From contig JAMYHX010000118.1 of NCBI GenBank assembly GCA_025529335.1, positions 31,186 through 95,185 on the forward strand: a stretch of 64,000 nt of DNA, in the 5' to 3' direction. Position numbers and translations under genes: made by a program. Shown one piece after another: positions 54,485-64,000 of this stretch. Each line of letters starts with the position of its first letter. The stretch's first letter is position 1. The notes under the pieces are model-generated. The model ran no database searches. It had not been told where the DNA came from and saw only the letters and a program-made list of their open reading frames with translations. Source of the DNA: Rhizopus sp. PT2906. Its lineage: Eukaryota; Mucoromycota; Mucoromycetes; Mucorales; Rhizopodaceae.

Positions 54485-57398
54485 ATTTAGATTTTATTGC
54501 ATATTATACGCCGTTTGATAATAAAAAAGTATCAACATATGCATAAGCTCAACAATCTCTTCAGTATATGAGACTATTAAAAGAATTGAAAAAGTGTGAA
54601 TAAACAACAAATATGCAAAAATGTAGATCAATTTAATTAAAGAACAACGTCATGAGTAAGTGAGTGTAATGGGAATTAAACTATTATCAGTCGGATTGCA
54701 AATGATATCAGCTGAACAAGTGCATGCTTATGACAAGCCTAATACGCTGTGAAGTATTACGATTTTTCAGAGTGTCACAAGACAACCTGGATCAGCTACA
54801 GGATGTGATAATGGACAATGATGACGAACCTCCAGATTCTTTAACCCCAATTGTCAATCAGCCTGTTGTGCGATTGAGCGAGAGTGAGCCATTGTAGACA
54901 ACAATGTGAACAGCAACTTGGTTCTATTTTTGTCACGAGTTGCGTAGAGGATGATATCAGTGGGCAGCCTCGGAGGGGTGACAGGGGAGTGATTTGAAGT
55001 CTTTTCTGTTCAAAGTGAAATTGAAAAAGTGTATGCTTGATGTCTTTAAAGTCACGATCGGTGATTAATGGCTGAGGGGATGGTACTTCTACTTTTGTGC
55101 TTTGTATATTTGTACTTGATAAAAGCTACATTTTTCACTAGCTAACAGCGATCGTCTCATTCCTTATTAGCTCGTGGTAATCTCCCTTTGCCGGCAGAGG
55201 TCAACTGTAATTCACTTTGTAAAATCTGTCTGCGTGCACTTGCAATATTTGCCCGCTTTAATTTCAGTCCAAGATGGCATCTCTGATTGAAGCACATCAG
55301 AGCTTTCGGTAACTACATCACTACTTTCATTTCCCACAGTGATCCCTATAAATGTTGCTTGCGCCCATCGTATGATTAAGTTTAAGTTGTTTTTAATAGG
55401 AAAGCGCACTATAATATTTCTTTCATTACCATTGAGAGAATGTACCATGGTTGTAAAATTACATTGCCTCTATCAAATCGGTGGTAATAGGCACAAATGC
55501 GTAGCATCCAGGCAAAATTATTCAGATCGAACTAGTTATTGTCCTTGTTATGGAAAGACAAATATATATCGAGTAGTCTCGCTGCTGCTGAAGTTTACGC
55601 AGCCAGATTTTGATAGTTATGTTTATTATAGGGCATTTCTTGTACATGCTTACGTAAATTATATGTATCAAGTGAGTAAACATATCACGCTGTACAATAA
55701 ATACTAAAGAGGATGACAAAATACCACTTCAGGCACAAGATTCCTTATGTTTACATTAAACTACCATCCTTTTATCTCTTCTACCATAGATTTTACGTAA
55801 CTTTTAAAGTACAAATTTCTTCACATTAACTGATGTATTTAATGAGGTAATAGTGTCAAAGCTTTCAATAGCATGGTTATACACTCTTTCCGGAAAGTAA
55901 ATTCGCCTGTGATCGAAAATAAATACACCCATGGTGAGAACAAAATTCATGTTACATGAAATGTAAATTCGTCGTCGCCAAGAATATTTTCGTAATATTA
56001 ACAGGTGGGCTGTCTTGGAGTTGAAATTAACTTAAGTGTTCAAAGATTCACAAATCAAAACTAGCCTGTCCTCATGGTCCTTGCTCTGACTCGCTTGTCC
56101 CGCCCTTTTTGCTCTCTGGCGTGTATATCTGGAACGTTCTCCCAATTGCCTCTTCTTGTGCTCTGGGTTCTCTTTGTCCTCCGTTCCTTTTTTTTTGTTT
56201 AAACTATCCTGGGTAGTTATCGCTACCCTCCCCAGAATGCACCTTGGTGGTAAGTAAAACTAATATTAGGATATATATGCTCTAATACTAACATACTTTT
56301 TCTCTCTTTTTTTACATATACTCATTATCTCTCTCTCTCTCTTTTGACATGATGTCGTTTTATTCAAACATACTTTTCTTTGTCGTCTTTTTACGCAAAT
56401 AATTTTTTTATTTTATGACAACATTTTATAAAATTAATGTCAATAATTAATAAAAATACAGTACTCATTTGAAGCTTAAATACTTTAACTTCAAAAAATC
56501 ATTTACCAGTTTTGCAGCTTTAGTAATCATTTTTTTGATGCAGGATATGCAACCGTCCAAATTCATTTCAGCACATAATGCTCTCTTCAGATTCTTTGTA
56601 GACATACAATGTATCCTTCAAAGGATAGAAGCAAGTATAAGTCAAATATGAGTTTATTTGTGTACAGTAGCATTTGCTGACCACTTGAGATATTGGCAGT
56701 TTAACGTCACTTTGGTTTCCAAGATAAATTTTCAAAACATATTTTCCAATTGAACAATTCCGCTTTTGACAAGCTTTAGCTTGTTATTGTAATATTTAGT
56801 GGCATCATAGGGCATTTTGATACAGTTTGTTAACAACCAAATATCCATTCGATGCTTTTTGTCCGAGTTCAAAGATTCAGTGTCACCCATACAAAAAATT
56901 AATAGCTCGTTTTATGATAATAAAAAAGGGGTGATTCTTGGCCCACTCCTTCACACGCTACCAAACCTCAAAATAGCAAGTAAAAAGCGTTGTGTGTATT
57001 CAGAGACTTAAAAATCACTTCTTCTCAGCGAAATAAAATAGCACAAAATCACTTTCAAAGAATTATGCATTTAATACCTTATATTAAGTTAGGTGACGAC
57101 TTCTAAGAGTAAGCTTTAAGAATATCAAAGATGTCTATCTATTGTAAATATGCAATTATTAACGCGTATTCCTCGCGCATAACTCAATGAATAGGCCAAA
57201 AAGAATCAAAAATCCAAAACAAGTAATAAAACGTCACTATTTTGCAACCCATTGATAATTGGTTGTGAAATCTGCCATGTAGTGTTTCTTTGTTTAATAC
57301 ACTTTTTTTTTTTTTTTTTTTTTTTCCAAGCGAATGTCCATTAGGACTAGACTAACTGTAGCAAAATAAGAGTCAAAATTATGCAGGTTTTATAGAAA
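54485..57398. other. Gene-poor 2.9 kb stretch with decayed coding-like pieces
   Basis: No intact gene is supported. Coding-like fragments are seen around 54668-54900 (+; GLQMISAEQVHAYDKP and NLDQLQDVIMDNDDEPPDS), 55212-55448 (-; PSWTEIKAGKYCKCTQTDF) and 56100-56240 (+; PPFLLSGVYIWNVLPIASS). The last looks like the end of a non-LTR retroelement ORF followed by 'ctaccctccccag'. None could be extended. A long T-run at about 57303-57326 precedes the next gene. Confidence 0.4.
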
Positions 57399-58425
57399 AT
57401 GTTTGAAAAAAGCCAGACAAAAGAATTTCAAAATGAACACAATACAAGTGAAGCAAGAGATAACACCAATTTTAACAGCACACTTACTCGTCCTACACCA
57501 ACCATAAACGAACCACAAAGACCCTCTAACCGAAGACTTAGCTTTGCCTTGGATGAAGCATCTCTACGCAATTTAAAACATCAAAAGATGCCACTTTATA
57601 ACAAGGATGTTTCTCAAGGAGGTAAAATAACATTGTTAAGTCTACACTTAACTAATTTAATTCCAATAGTAGTGGCATGTGATGATGATCAAGAAGAAGA
57701 CATGTTCTACTTGGACGAAGAAATACCAGAAGATGAAGAAGAAAAAGAGGAAAATAGTCATCAAAATACAGGAAATATCACAGAAGAAAGCAAGGATGAT
57801 GATGAGCGAAGTCTATTATCAGCTTCCTTTAGAAAATCTGTTTATGAAATAGACCAAAAATACCCATGGATCAAAAAGAAAAACAATACAAGTAAATACC
57901 TCCAAGATTTTGATATTAAAAAAGATATAAAGAACAACAATGAAGAAGAAGAAACAGGTAATGATGATAAGTCAGCTCTGCTGAGTTACTAAAACGGTGA
58001 TAGCCATTTCTACCTATGCCACCTCTGTTCCAATTACAATTAACTACTTTATGGATGACAATGAAGAGAACGATAAAGAAAATAAGCCAGCAGGTCAAAA
58101 TACATCCAAGGATATTTTAGCCAAGAGTTTTGCCAATTATGATTTTTCATATTCTGATCGACTTTTATCTGAACAGTTTCCAGCACCAAGAAGAAGAAAG
58201 AGTTACATACCTGGATCCTCCGTGATCAATCCTCAGCTACACAGTCTCGTAGGTAACTCACTAAACACAGGAGGAAGCCTAAGAAAGAACAGCACTCAAA
58301 TATACTTGAAAGATGATGAAGAAGAAGAAGAAGACTTTGATCCTTCAGTCCCTCCTCATGTATGGGCAGCTATGGAGGCAAAGGATGATGCCGAATTCAT
58401 TGACCATTCATACAATGCGACTTAA
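57399..58425 (+). CDS. Unknown acidic, intrinsically disordered protein
   Basis: Not recognised. The reading frame from an ATG at 57399 encodes a Ser/Asn/Glu-rich protein (RRLSFALDEASLRNLKHQKM, then DEEIPEDEEEKEEN, then SASFRKSVYEIDQKYPWIKK). An intron with donor after GAAACAG (about 57957) and the branch-like TTACTAAAAC leads in phase to AISTYATSVPITINYFM at about 58004. The second part has SFANYDFSYSDRLLSEQF, PAPRRRKSYIPGS, an acidic run and the ending VPPHVWAAMEAKDDAEF. A second possible intron at about 57621-57669 is in frame either way. The length is about 310-330 residues. The splice fit and composition argue that it is a real gene. Confidence 0.6.
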
Positions 58426-58519
58426 AAAAATAAAATAACCCGGACAGGGGATAAAAAATTTTGCCAATGATTTTTCATCATTTATAAGTTTTTTCTCTTT
58501 TTATTTAAAAAACAAAGCA

Positions 58520-59429
58520 ATGGTAGATACCCAAGAGGAAACACCCAAGTGCCCCGTTGACCATAATGCATATAAACATTTTATCCCTCAAGAAAATCAA
58601 CAAGTTGAAGAGGGAGCAAAATGTCCTGTTGATCACAATGCATATAAACACTTTACTCCTCAAAAGGAAGGTTCAGTAAAAGAACCTGATTCTTGTCCAG
58701 TGGATCATTCAGCTCGTCAAAACTTTATTCCTGCTTCAAAAGAAGGATGTGATTCGGATGCTATTGATAGCTCAAACTATATGCCTAAAGTTTCTGAACA
58801 AGCACCCCAGCATGATCAACGCTTGCCTTTAGGGAAAGAAAGACAGATCTCGAGTATTCCTCGTGCCAACTCTTCAGAGAAAATGTGGATCTATCCTTCT
58901 GAACAAATGTTTTTTAATGCAATGAGACGCAAGAACTGGACACCTAAAGAAGAAGACATGTCTGTTGTTGTTCCTATTCATAATGCAGTTAATGAGATGG
59001 CTTGGCAAAAGATTTTGGAATGGGAAAGGATGCATGAGACGTAAGACGATAGTTAATCTGTTGTAAACAAGTAACTAATGCTTTTATAGTAAATGTAATC
59101 AACCAATGCTATTGAAATTTCAAGGCAGACCCAAGGATATTACACCTAAAGCACGTATTCGATCTTGGTTTGGGTAAGGACATAACAATTACCAGATGAT
59201 CTTACTCACTCCTTTGGTCAAAAGTTACTCTCTTCCCTTTGACCGACATGATTGGACAGTTGATAGATGTGGTGAAAAAGTAACCTATGTTATCGATTTT
59301 TATACTGGAAAGAAAGACCCAAAGAACCCCATATCACTAAGTTTCTATTTGGACGTTCGTCCAGCGCCTACTCCAGCTGGTATCTGGGACCGAATAAAGA
59401 TGTCACTCAGGAAAGGCGAATTTGTTTAA
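58520..59429 (+). CDS. Holocytochrome c synthase (cytochrome c heme lyase)
   Basis: A mitochondrial intermembrane-space enzyme that attaches heme to apocytochrome c. Three CPVDH heme-binding-type repeats lie at the N-terminus (CPVDHNAYKHFIPQ, CPVDHNAYKHFTPQ, CPVDHSARQNFIP). Then come the conserved core WIYPSEQMFFNAMRRKNW, VPIHNAVNEMAWQKILEWE, PKARIRSWFGYSLPFDRHDW, VDRCGEKVTYVIDFY and the ending DVRPAPTPAGIWDR. Two introns, about 59042-59090 and 59174-59214, are in phase. Three CPV repeats in near-identical form suggest recent local duplication. Start 58520 follows an A/T-rich leader. Confidence 0.95.
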
Positions 59430-62400
59430 GCTACACACTTAGGAAACAGCTTTACTAATTTTGTACAGTAACATTGAAAAAAAAAAAAAAAGAGATATTT
59501 AACTAGGTTATTAAAGATACAATAAAGCCAAAATGTTTACCGTTATTGACGGTGCATTAAATCGAAGGCATTATTAGTCTTTTGGAGATCTTTTGGAGAT
59601 CTTTTGAAGAGAGGGAGACTTTCATGCACTGTTCACATTGCGATTCTACACCGTACTACAAGATTCACACTTGAGGACAGAGTGTACTCTTCGCTTTGAT
59701 CCAGAAACAGAGAAATTATTCATTTCCTTCATTTGACACTTGTTACAGATCTAACTTGTTAAATACTCGTCAACATAAACAAGCAAATCTTGTCTCCTCT
59801 TATACTGCTTCTATCGTAGGACAATGTCTACTTATGAGTGACATTGAGATAAACGGTTGTAATCAGTATGAATAGAGTGAGTTCATGTATTATAAGATTA
59901 CGTATACACAATTTCAGTAATAAGTCAAGCTAAATAGAATCTTACTTAAATCCTTCTCATGGTAAAAGCAGTGTCATAACCTAGATCATGAAATTGTTAT
60001 GTAATGGTTTATAAGACACAAGACAGAGACAAAAAGAATACTCTTTGAGGCTAACCTTTACTCTGAGATCAAGACAGAAGGAACATTTAGAAAAATAAAC
60101 ACCTACTCTTCATAGTTGCTATCTACTTTACGGATAGACTGCATATATAAATCATAATCAAGATATATTATTTCTTTCTGCTGCCGGTAGTGGTCCTGCT
60201 AAGTCAATTGCCCGGTGACATCAGGCATTTTGATGTGAACGGCTTTATGAAAATTACATCTAGCTATTACAATAATACATTTCTGACACTGTGGACATGT
60301 CTTTACAAGCCGTATCGTGTATTCCATTAATTTCGATCAATGCAAGCCGTTACTGTGTATTGATTTCACAATGACTTCAGAACTAAACTGTTCAAACAAA
60401 TGTGCCTTTTCTAACATCTCAGCCCTTTCTTCCTCAGTTGGGGTTCTCTCACATTTTCTTCAAATAGGAGATATCAGCAGCTCTGGCAACCTTATTATTA
60501 CTTTGTGTTACATATACTCAGATCAATTCTTTAATATAGGAATGTAAAAGAATGACTTAATTTCCTGAAAAACAAAGCCCAAGAAAAACGTATCTCTGTG
60601 ATAATATAAAAGTAATGAGAGACAATAAGATACAGTAAGACTGAATTAATCCTTTTATTGATAAAGAGTGGTTCTTATTTATACTTTAAGTTTACTGTGG
60701 GATCATATTTGACGTAGGTCTAACAGTTGTTCTGGGGTAGAGCAGCTTAATTAAGGGTTTTGCTAGTTTTTACCACTATGACATCTGAATCAAGTAATGA
60801 TGTTATGTACTAGTAAGTGTTAATTAAGGGTAATTTCCTTAGTTTCAATAAGCGTGAATTATGTTCGGATAAGATAATCTCTTATTCTGTTTTCCGTATC
60901 AGCTAACACTATTTTAGCAATCCTCCTTACATGATCAAAGCAATAGGTCCCACCATGCTTACATCTCCAGATTTATGGAAAGAGTGCTTGGTATAATTTC
61001 TACATTGATCAAGTTCAAGATAGAAGCTGTGATTAATGTAAACAATGTAGCCAAGAGTATACCGCTCGTACCCCAATCAGGTACTTTTACCTTTTTCTCT
61101 ATTGCTCTGACGAAACTGTAAGTTGGGTTAAATATATTATTTCGTTTGTTAATTATTATCCTTATTAATACTTTAATAGTATTATCTTGTGGCAAAGCGA
61201 TAAATTGTTGAACCATGAGCATAAAGAAATTTGGTATCAGATAAACATTTACGGAGATCTGATAAAAGCTACCGTATATAAAAAGATACAAAGTAATAAA
61301 GTTACAACAATAAAATGCTCAACTGGCAATTATTAAATTATAGATCTGAATGTCATGCTTCCACCATCAAATACCTCAAGAAGATAAAGAAGATTGACGA
61401 CAAAGAAAAAGATGGCAAAGTAAATCTTATTTAATCGCAGATATGGGGATATGTTTACTTGTGAAGATAAAGCTGGAAGCGTCTCTGAAGGTGTTGTGCA
61501 AGATGATATTGAGAAGGGAAATACATTAAGGGAAAAACGATTACTGTATTTAAAATCAATCATCCTATATGAATCAAATATAAACTATATTGAAGTACTG
61601 AGCGCTCAATTCTATGGACTTACATTAACAATCTATGGATCTAAGATGACTGAATTGGGTGATATTATACATTGCCCAAAAGCGAAAGCAATGGTTCCTG
61701 CTTCATTAGACCGCCTACCACAGGCTGCTCACTTTTTACTCACTACTCTTTCGTTGCAGGTAAGGTTGATATATTACTTTTGTAATTACATTAGCCAACT
61801 TCTGTTTGTCCATGATAGAGAAATATAGCGATGAATCTCAAGAAACTTGAAATTATATTTGATGCATGTTTAACAGACACTACTGAATATCTTGCTCCAC
61901 CAAACAAACCATTGCGTTTTTTCTTTTGTCATTGTCGACACCACAATTCCAAATAACCAGTGACATTTCCCTTTCACTTTCAGTATAAACTTCAGTCTGT
62001 TTTCTTTTTATTATTTGTTGCATCTCTCTAATATAAACAGTACAACGTCTTTTTGTGAATGTACAATAGTAAAAGTACCTTCATTACTCCTTTCTTTTAA
62101 TCTGAATCCTCTTTTTTCTTAATTCCATTCCCTTCTTCCTTCTTCTTTTAACCTCATTTACCTGTAAGAAGTCTACACTCATCCTTTTTTATCTTCATAT
62201 CTTCATTTATATCACAATCTATCGACATTCAAATAAACCTCACTATTAATTGAGATTCACAACAGCATTTAAATAAATCACTTTAAAAGAAATAATAAAC
62301 AAGTTCTACTTACCTTTCCTTTATTCTGTTTGTTCCTCTGTTGGCATTCACCTTTGATTCAACGCACATTCTACTTCTTTTCAATACTGCTGAATCGCCA

Positions 62401-62907
62401 TTAGTCCCTCATGTTCCTCTGTTTCTAATTTATGTTATTCTATCGAGTACATTCATCTTACCACAAATGCAACCCTTTACTAATCCATACAATTGGGCTA
62501 ATTCCAGGTGGTTTTTAGTTTGTTTGGTCCTCGATCTTCAATCCTTTCTACTATTTGCTGCTAATGTTCAATTGTTGTTACTGCTTTTAGATTTAATTCG
62601 AAAGAAAAGGAATTTATTCTGAAAAGTGAAATAGTGAACTTGTAAATATTTTGAGGTGTTGCGGGAAGAGAATAGTTTTTGAGACAACTTCCGTAAGATT
62701 TCTTACGGTTTCTGATCACGACAATGATTCGAAATCAAAATCATCAGAAATTAATCAAAAGAATCACAAAATCAGCTTCTAAAAAAATTAAAAAAATCTT
62801 ATACACACATTTGAATGCACATTAACCTTTGCAATTGCCTCTTTTTGTCATTTCGTTTTTCTGAGGAATATTGTTACGCAAAAATTAAAGAGCTTTGGTT
62901 GGTCAAT
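59430..62907. other. Gene-poor 3.5 kb stretch
   Basis: No intact gene is supported. It contains a short tandem 'cttttggagat' repeat at about 59580-59612 and a zinc-finger-like fragment on the minus strand near 60240-60310 (TCPQCQKCIIVIARC). Hydrophobic minus ORFs lie at 60959-61291 and 61333-61563 and could not be joined convincingly. There is a plus-strand coding-like piece (separate entry) and a 7-bp perfect hairpin at about 62691-62708. The ORF at 62341-62622 is Leu/Phe-rich without a proper start. Confidence 0.4.
61451..61950 (+). pseudogene. Coding-like fragment of unknown lineage-specific family
   Basis: The plus strand reads EDKAGSVSEGVVQDDIEKGN, then QFYGLTLTIYGSKMTELGDI and CPKAKAMVPASLDRLPQAAH. 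After a GT-AG intron near 61761-61819 it continues NIAMNLKKLEIIFDACL and stops at about 61955. The pattern is protein-like and vaguely resembles the ORF at 40407-41103 (F.GL.L...........P....L). No start codon context or N-terminus was found. It may be a decayed repeat-borne gene. Confidence 0.35.
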
Positions 62908-63828
62908 TCATAAAACCGTAGAGCTTACGGACCTGTGCGCCATAGCGCGCGATATTTGGAAATATTTTAACCATTCCTCATCCAAACTGATGTTATAATA
63001 CTGCAGCGTAGGCTCAAACCTACGCAGGAAGTCGTGGATCGTTTTGAAAGTCTTACTATTATCGACTTCCTCTGGACGCACCTTGTTTGCATCAAAATAT
63101 TTCACGTTAAACGAAGCATCATGGAGTAACCTGAGTGGCGGAATACCCCCAATAGGAATCACAGGTTTAACAACCTTAGCCGAAGCCAACTGTGGCGTAG
63201 TGACACCGGAATTGCCAGTTCCACTCGTAGGCTTCTTTGCCGAAGCGATACGATCCTCAAGAAGATGAAGATTCTTGCTCAATAACGCAATCTTCTTGTC
63301 TAATCGCTCAATCTTAACTGGGTCATCTTCCTCCATCATTTCCAGCATAAGCTGATCAACCAAGTCCGACATCTTATTAAACATTGCCTTCCAAGAGACA
63401 AGCTTAGACGTATAACCCTTACTATTCGGGCTACTCTGACTCACAGGTTTAGTGACACGGTCACCAGAACCAGGCATTTGTCCTTCCTTAGAAGATTCCG
63501 TCATTACGACATCCTCATCCAAGGGTTGCTGACTGGTATTGTCAGCGTGATCTTCAGAGGTGGAAACTCTCCTCAAGGACAACGCAGTGAACTTCTCCGA
63601 AATACTGACAGACAAAGGCTGTTTACGAAGGGAAGAAGCTACATCACTAGCCACCTCAACATATGAGGACGAGCCAGGATGGTTGGAGTATCCTGAGCTA
63701 AATGTCGCTACAGGAAAAGGTGAACGAGAGAGAGAAACAGATCTTGACGAAATAATCGAAGTGGAAGAGGCGGGGCTTGATGTGTGATTAGCACTGTTGG
63801 AAGAGCGAGAAGAACGAGTAGCAGCCAT
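62908..63828 (-). CDS. Gag-like ORF of an LTR retrotransposon, 3' truncated
   Basis: A 306-residue minus-strand ORF starting at 63828. A Ser-rich N-terminus (about 100 residues) is followed by KLVSWKAMFNKMSDLVDQLM, a short coiled-coil (KIERLDKKIALLSKNLHLLE) and a capsid-like segment. That segment includes FNVKYFDANKVRPEEVDNSK and FLRRFEPTLQYYNISLDEEW, then KYFQI, where retrotransposon Gag proteins normally continue with 'p..l......W'. Instead the frame breaks up (AMAHRSVSSTVL, stop at 62908). No protease or reverse transcriptase follows within 3 kb downstream. Interpreted as a truncated or fragmentary Ty3/Gypsy-type Gag; the class is uncertain. Confidence 0.5.
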   Translation of the reverse strand: MAATRSSRSSNSANHTSSPASSTSIISSRSVSLSRSPFPVATFSSGYSNHPGSSSYVEVASDVASSLRKQPLSVSISEKFTALSLRRVSTSEDHADNTSQQPLDEDVVMTESSKEGQMPGSGDRVTKPVSQSSPNSKGYTSKLVSWKAMFNKMSDLVDQLMLEMMEEDDPVKIERLDKKIALLSKNLHLLEDRIASAKKPTSGTGNSGVTTPQLASAKVVKPVIPIGGIPPLRLLHDASFNVKYFDANKVRPEEVDNSKTFKTIHDFLRRFEPTLQYYNISLDEEWLKYFQISRAMAHRSVSSTVL

Positions 63829-64000
63829 TCTGATTGTTGTTGTAGTAGTAGTAAGTGTTTGACTTATTGAAAAAAATGCTATATTTCTGGTATTTGTGTA
63901 TAAGAACAGTAGGAATCAATAGCTACAGTAGTTACAAAAAATGGTGGAACCTTTCTGATTTGGGCTCGTTTTCAGTCGGTGTTCGTTCCCATGCCAGCAT
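63829..64000. other. Upstream flank of the Gag-like ORF
   Basis: Contains a (TAC/TTG)-rich stretch and 'atggtggaacc', resembling the 'gtggaacc' strings upstream of the threonine aldolase. If an LTR exists it would begin near or beyond the window edge. Confidence 0.25.

Noticed and set aside
61333..61563. Hydrophobic minus-strand ORF that might be a membrane protein exon
   Set aside because: It could not be spliced in phase to 60959-61291 and lies antisense to a more protein-like plus-strand frame.
1..64000. Search for a secondary-metabolite or catabolic gene cluster
   Set aside because: Adjacent genes belong to unrelated housekeeping functions, with no backbone enzyme or shared pathway beyond the two mannosyltransferases.

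Overview
The window looks like nuclear DNA of an early-diverging fungus, most likely Mucoromycota (Mucorales-like). The DNA is AT-rich. Nearly every gene is cut by short GT-AG introns of about 45-75 nt, and T-rich runs often sit just before start codons. The gene set is fungal: P3A proton ATPase, GT15 and GT71 mannosyltransferases, glycogen synthase and LIM-RhoGAP. The relic mobile elements are of kinds I associate with Mucorales. This placement is inferred from sequence character and family knowledge; no database was searched.

Layout: 1-10.3 kb holds the 3' part of a D-2-hydroxyglutarate dehydrogenase, a macro-domain protein, a plasma-membrane H+-ATPase, two tail-to-tail mannosyltransferases (GT15 and GT71) and a PQ-loop transporter. 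10.3-13.2 kb is gene-poor with a decayed ORF. 13.2-30.4 kb is dense: threonine aldolase, CobW GTPase, glycogen synthase, mitochondrial GatA, LIM-C1-RhoGAP, FAM32A homologue, Elongator subunit 5 and an SH3-TBC RabGAP. 30.5-32.5 kb is a relic island with a Tc1/IS630-type DDE transposase fragment and a decayed Fanzor/TnpB-like gene. 32.7-39.8 kb holds microsomal GST3, a PX-AGC kinase, 3-ketoacyl-CoA reductase and UreG. 40-43.1 kb is a second relic island, again with a DDE transposase fragment near a Fanzor/TnpB-like C-terminal half. 43.5-54.5 kb holds ALA dehydratase, a neutral-sphingomyelinase-like protein, mitochondrial Trp-tRNA synthetase, an F-box/WD40 protein, 3-ketoacyl-CoA thiolase and guanylate kinase. 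54.5-57.4 kb is gene-poor. 57.4-59.4 kb holds an unknown acidic protein and holocytochrome c synthase. 59.4-64 kb is gene-poor and ends in a truncated Gag-like ORF.

The genes are mostly unrelated housekeeping genes and there is no operon logic. Mitochondrial themes recur: GatA, WARS2 and HCCS, with ALAD supplying heme precursors. So do cell-wall and secretory glycosylation (GT15, GT71) and lipid metabolism (KAR, thiolase, nSMase). UreG and CobW are both G3E metal-chaperone GTPases. No tRNA, rRNA or CRISPR array was seen.

The most interesting observation is two unrelated Fanzor/TnpB-like relics, each lying next to a DDE transposase relic. There are also dispersed repeat families that I could align by eye.
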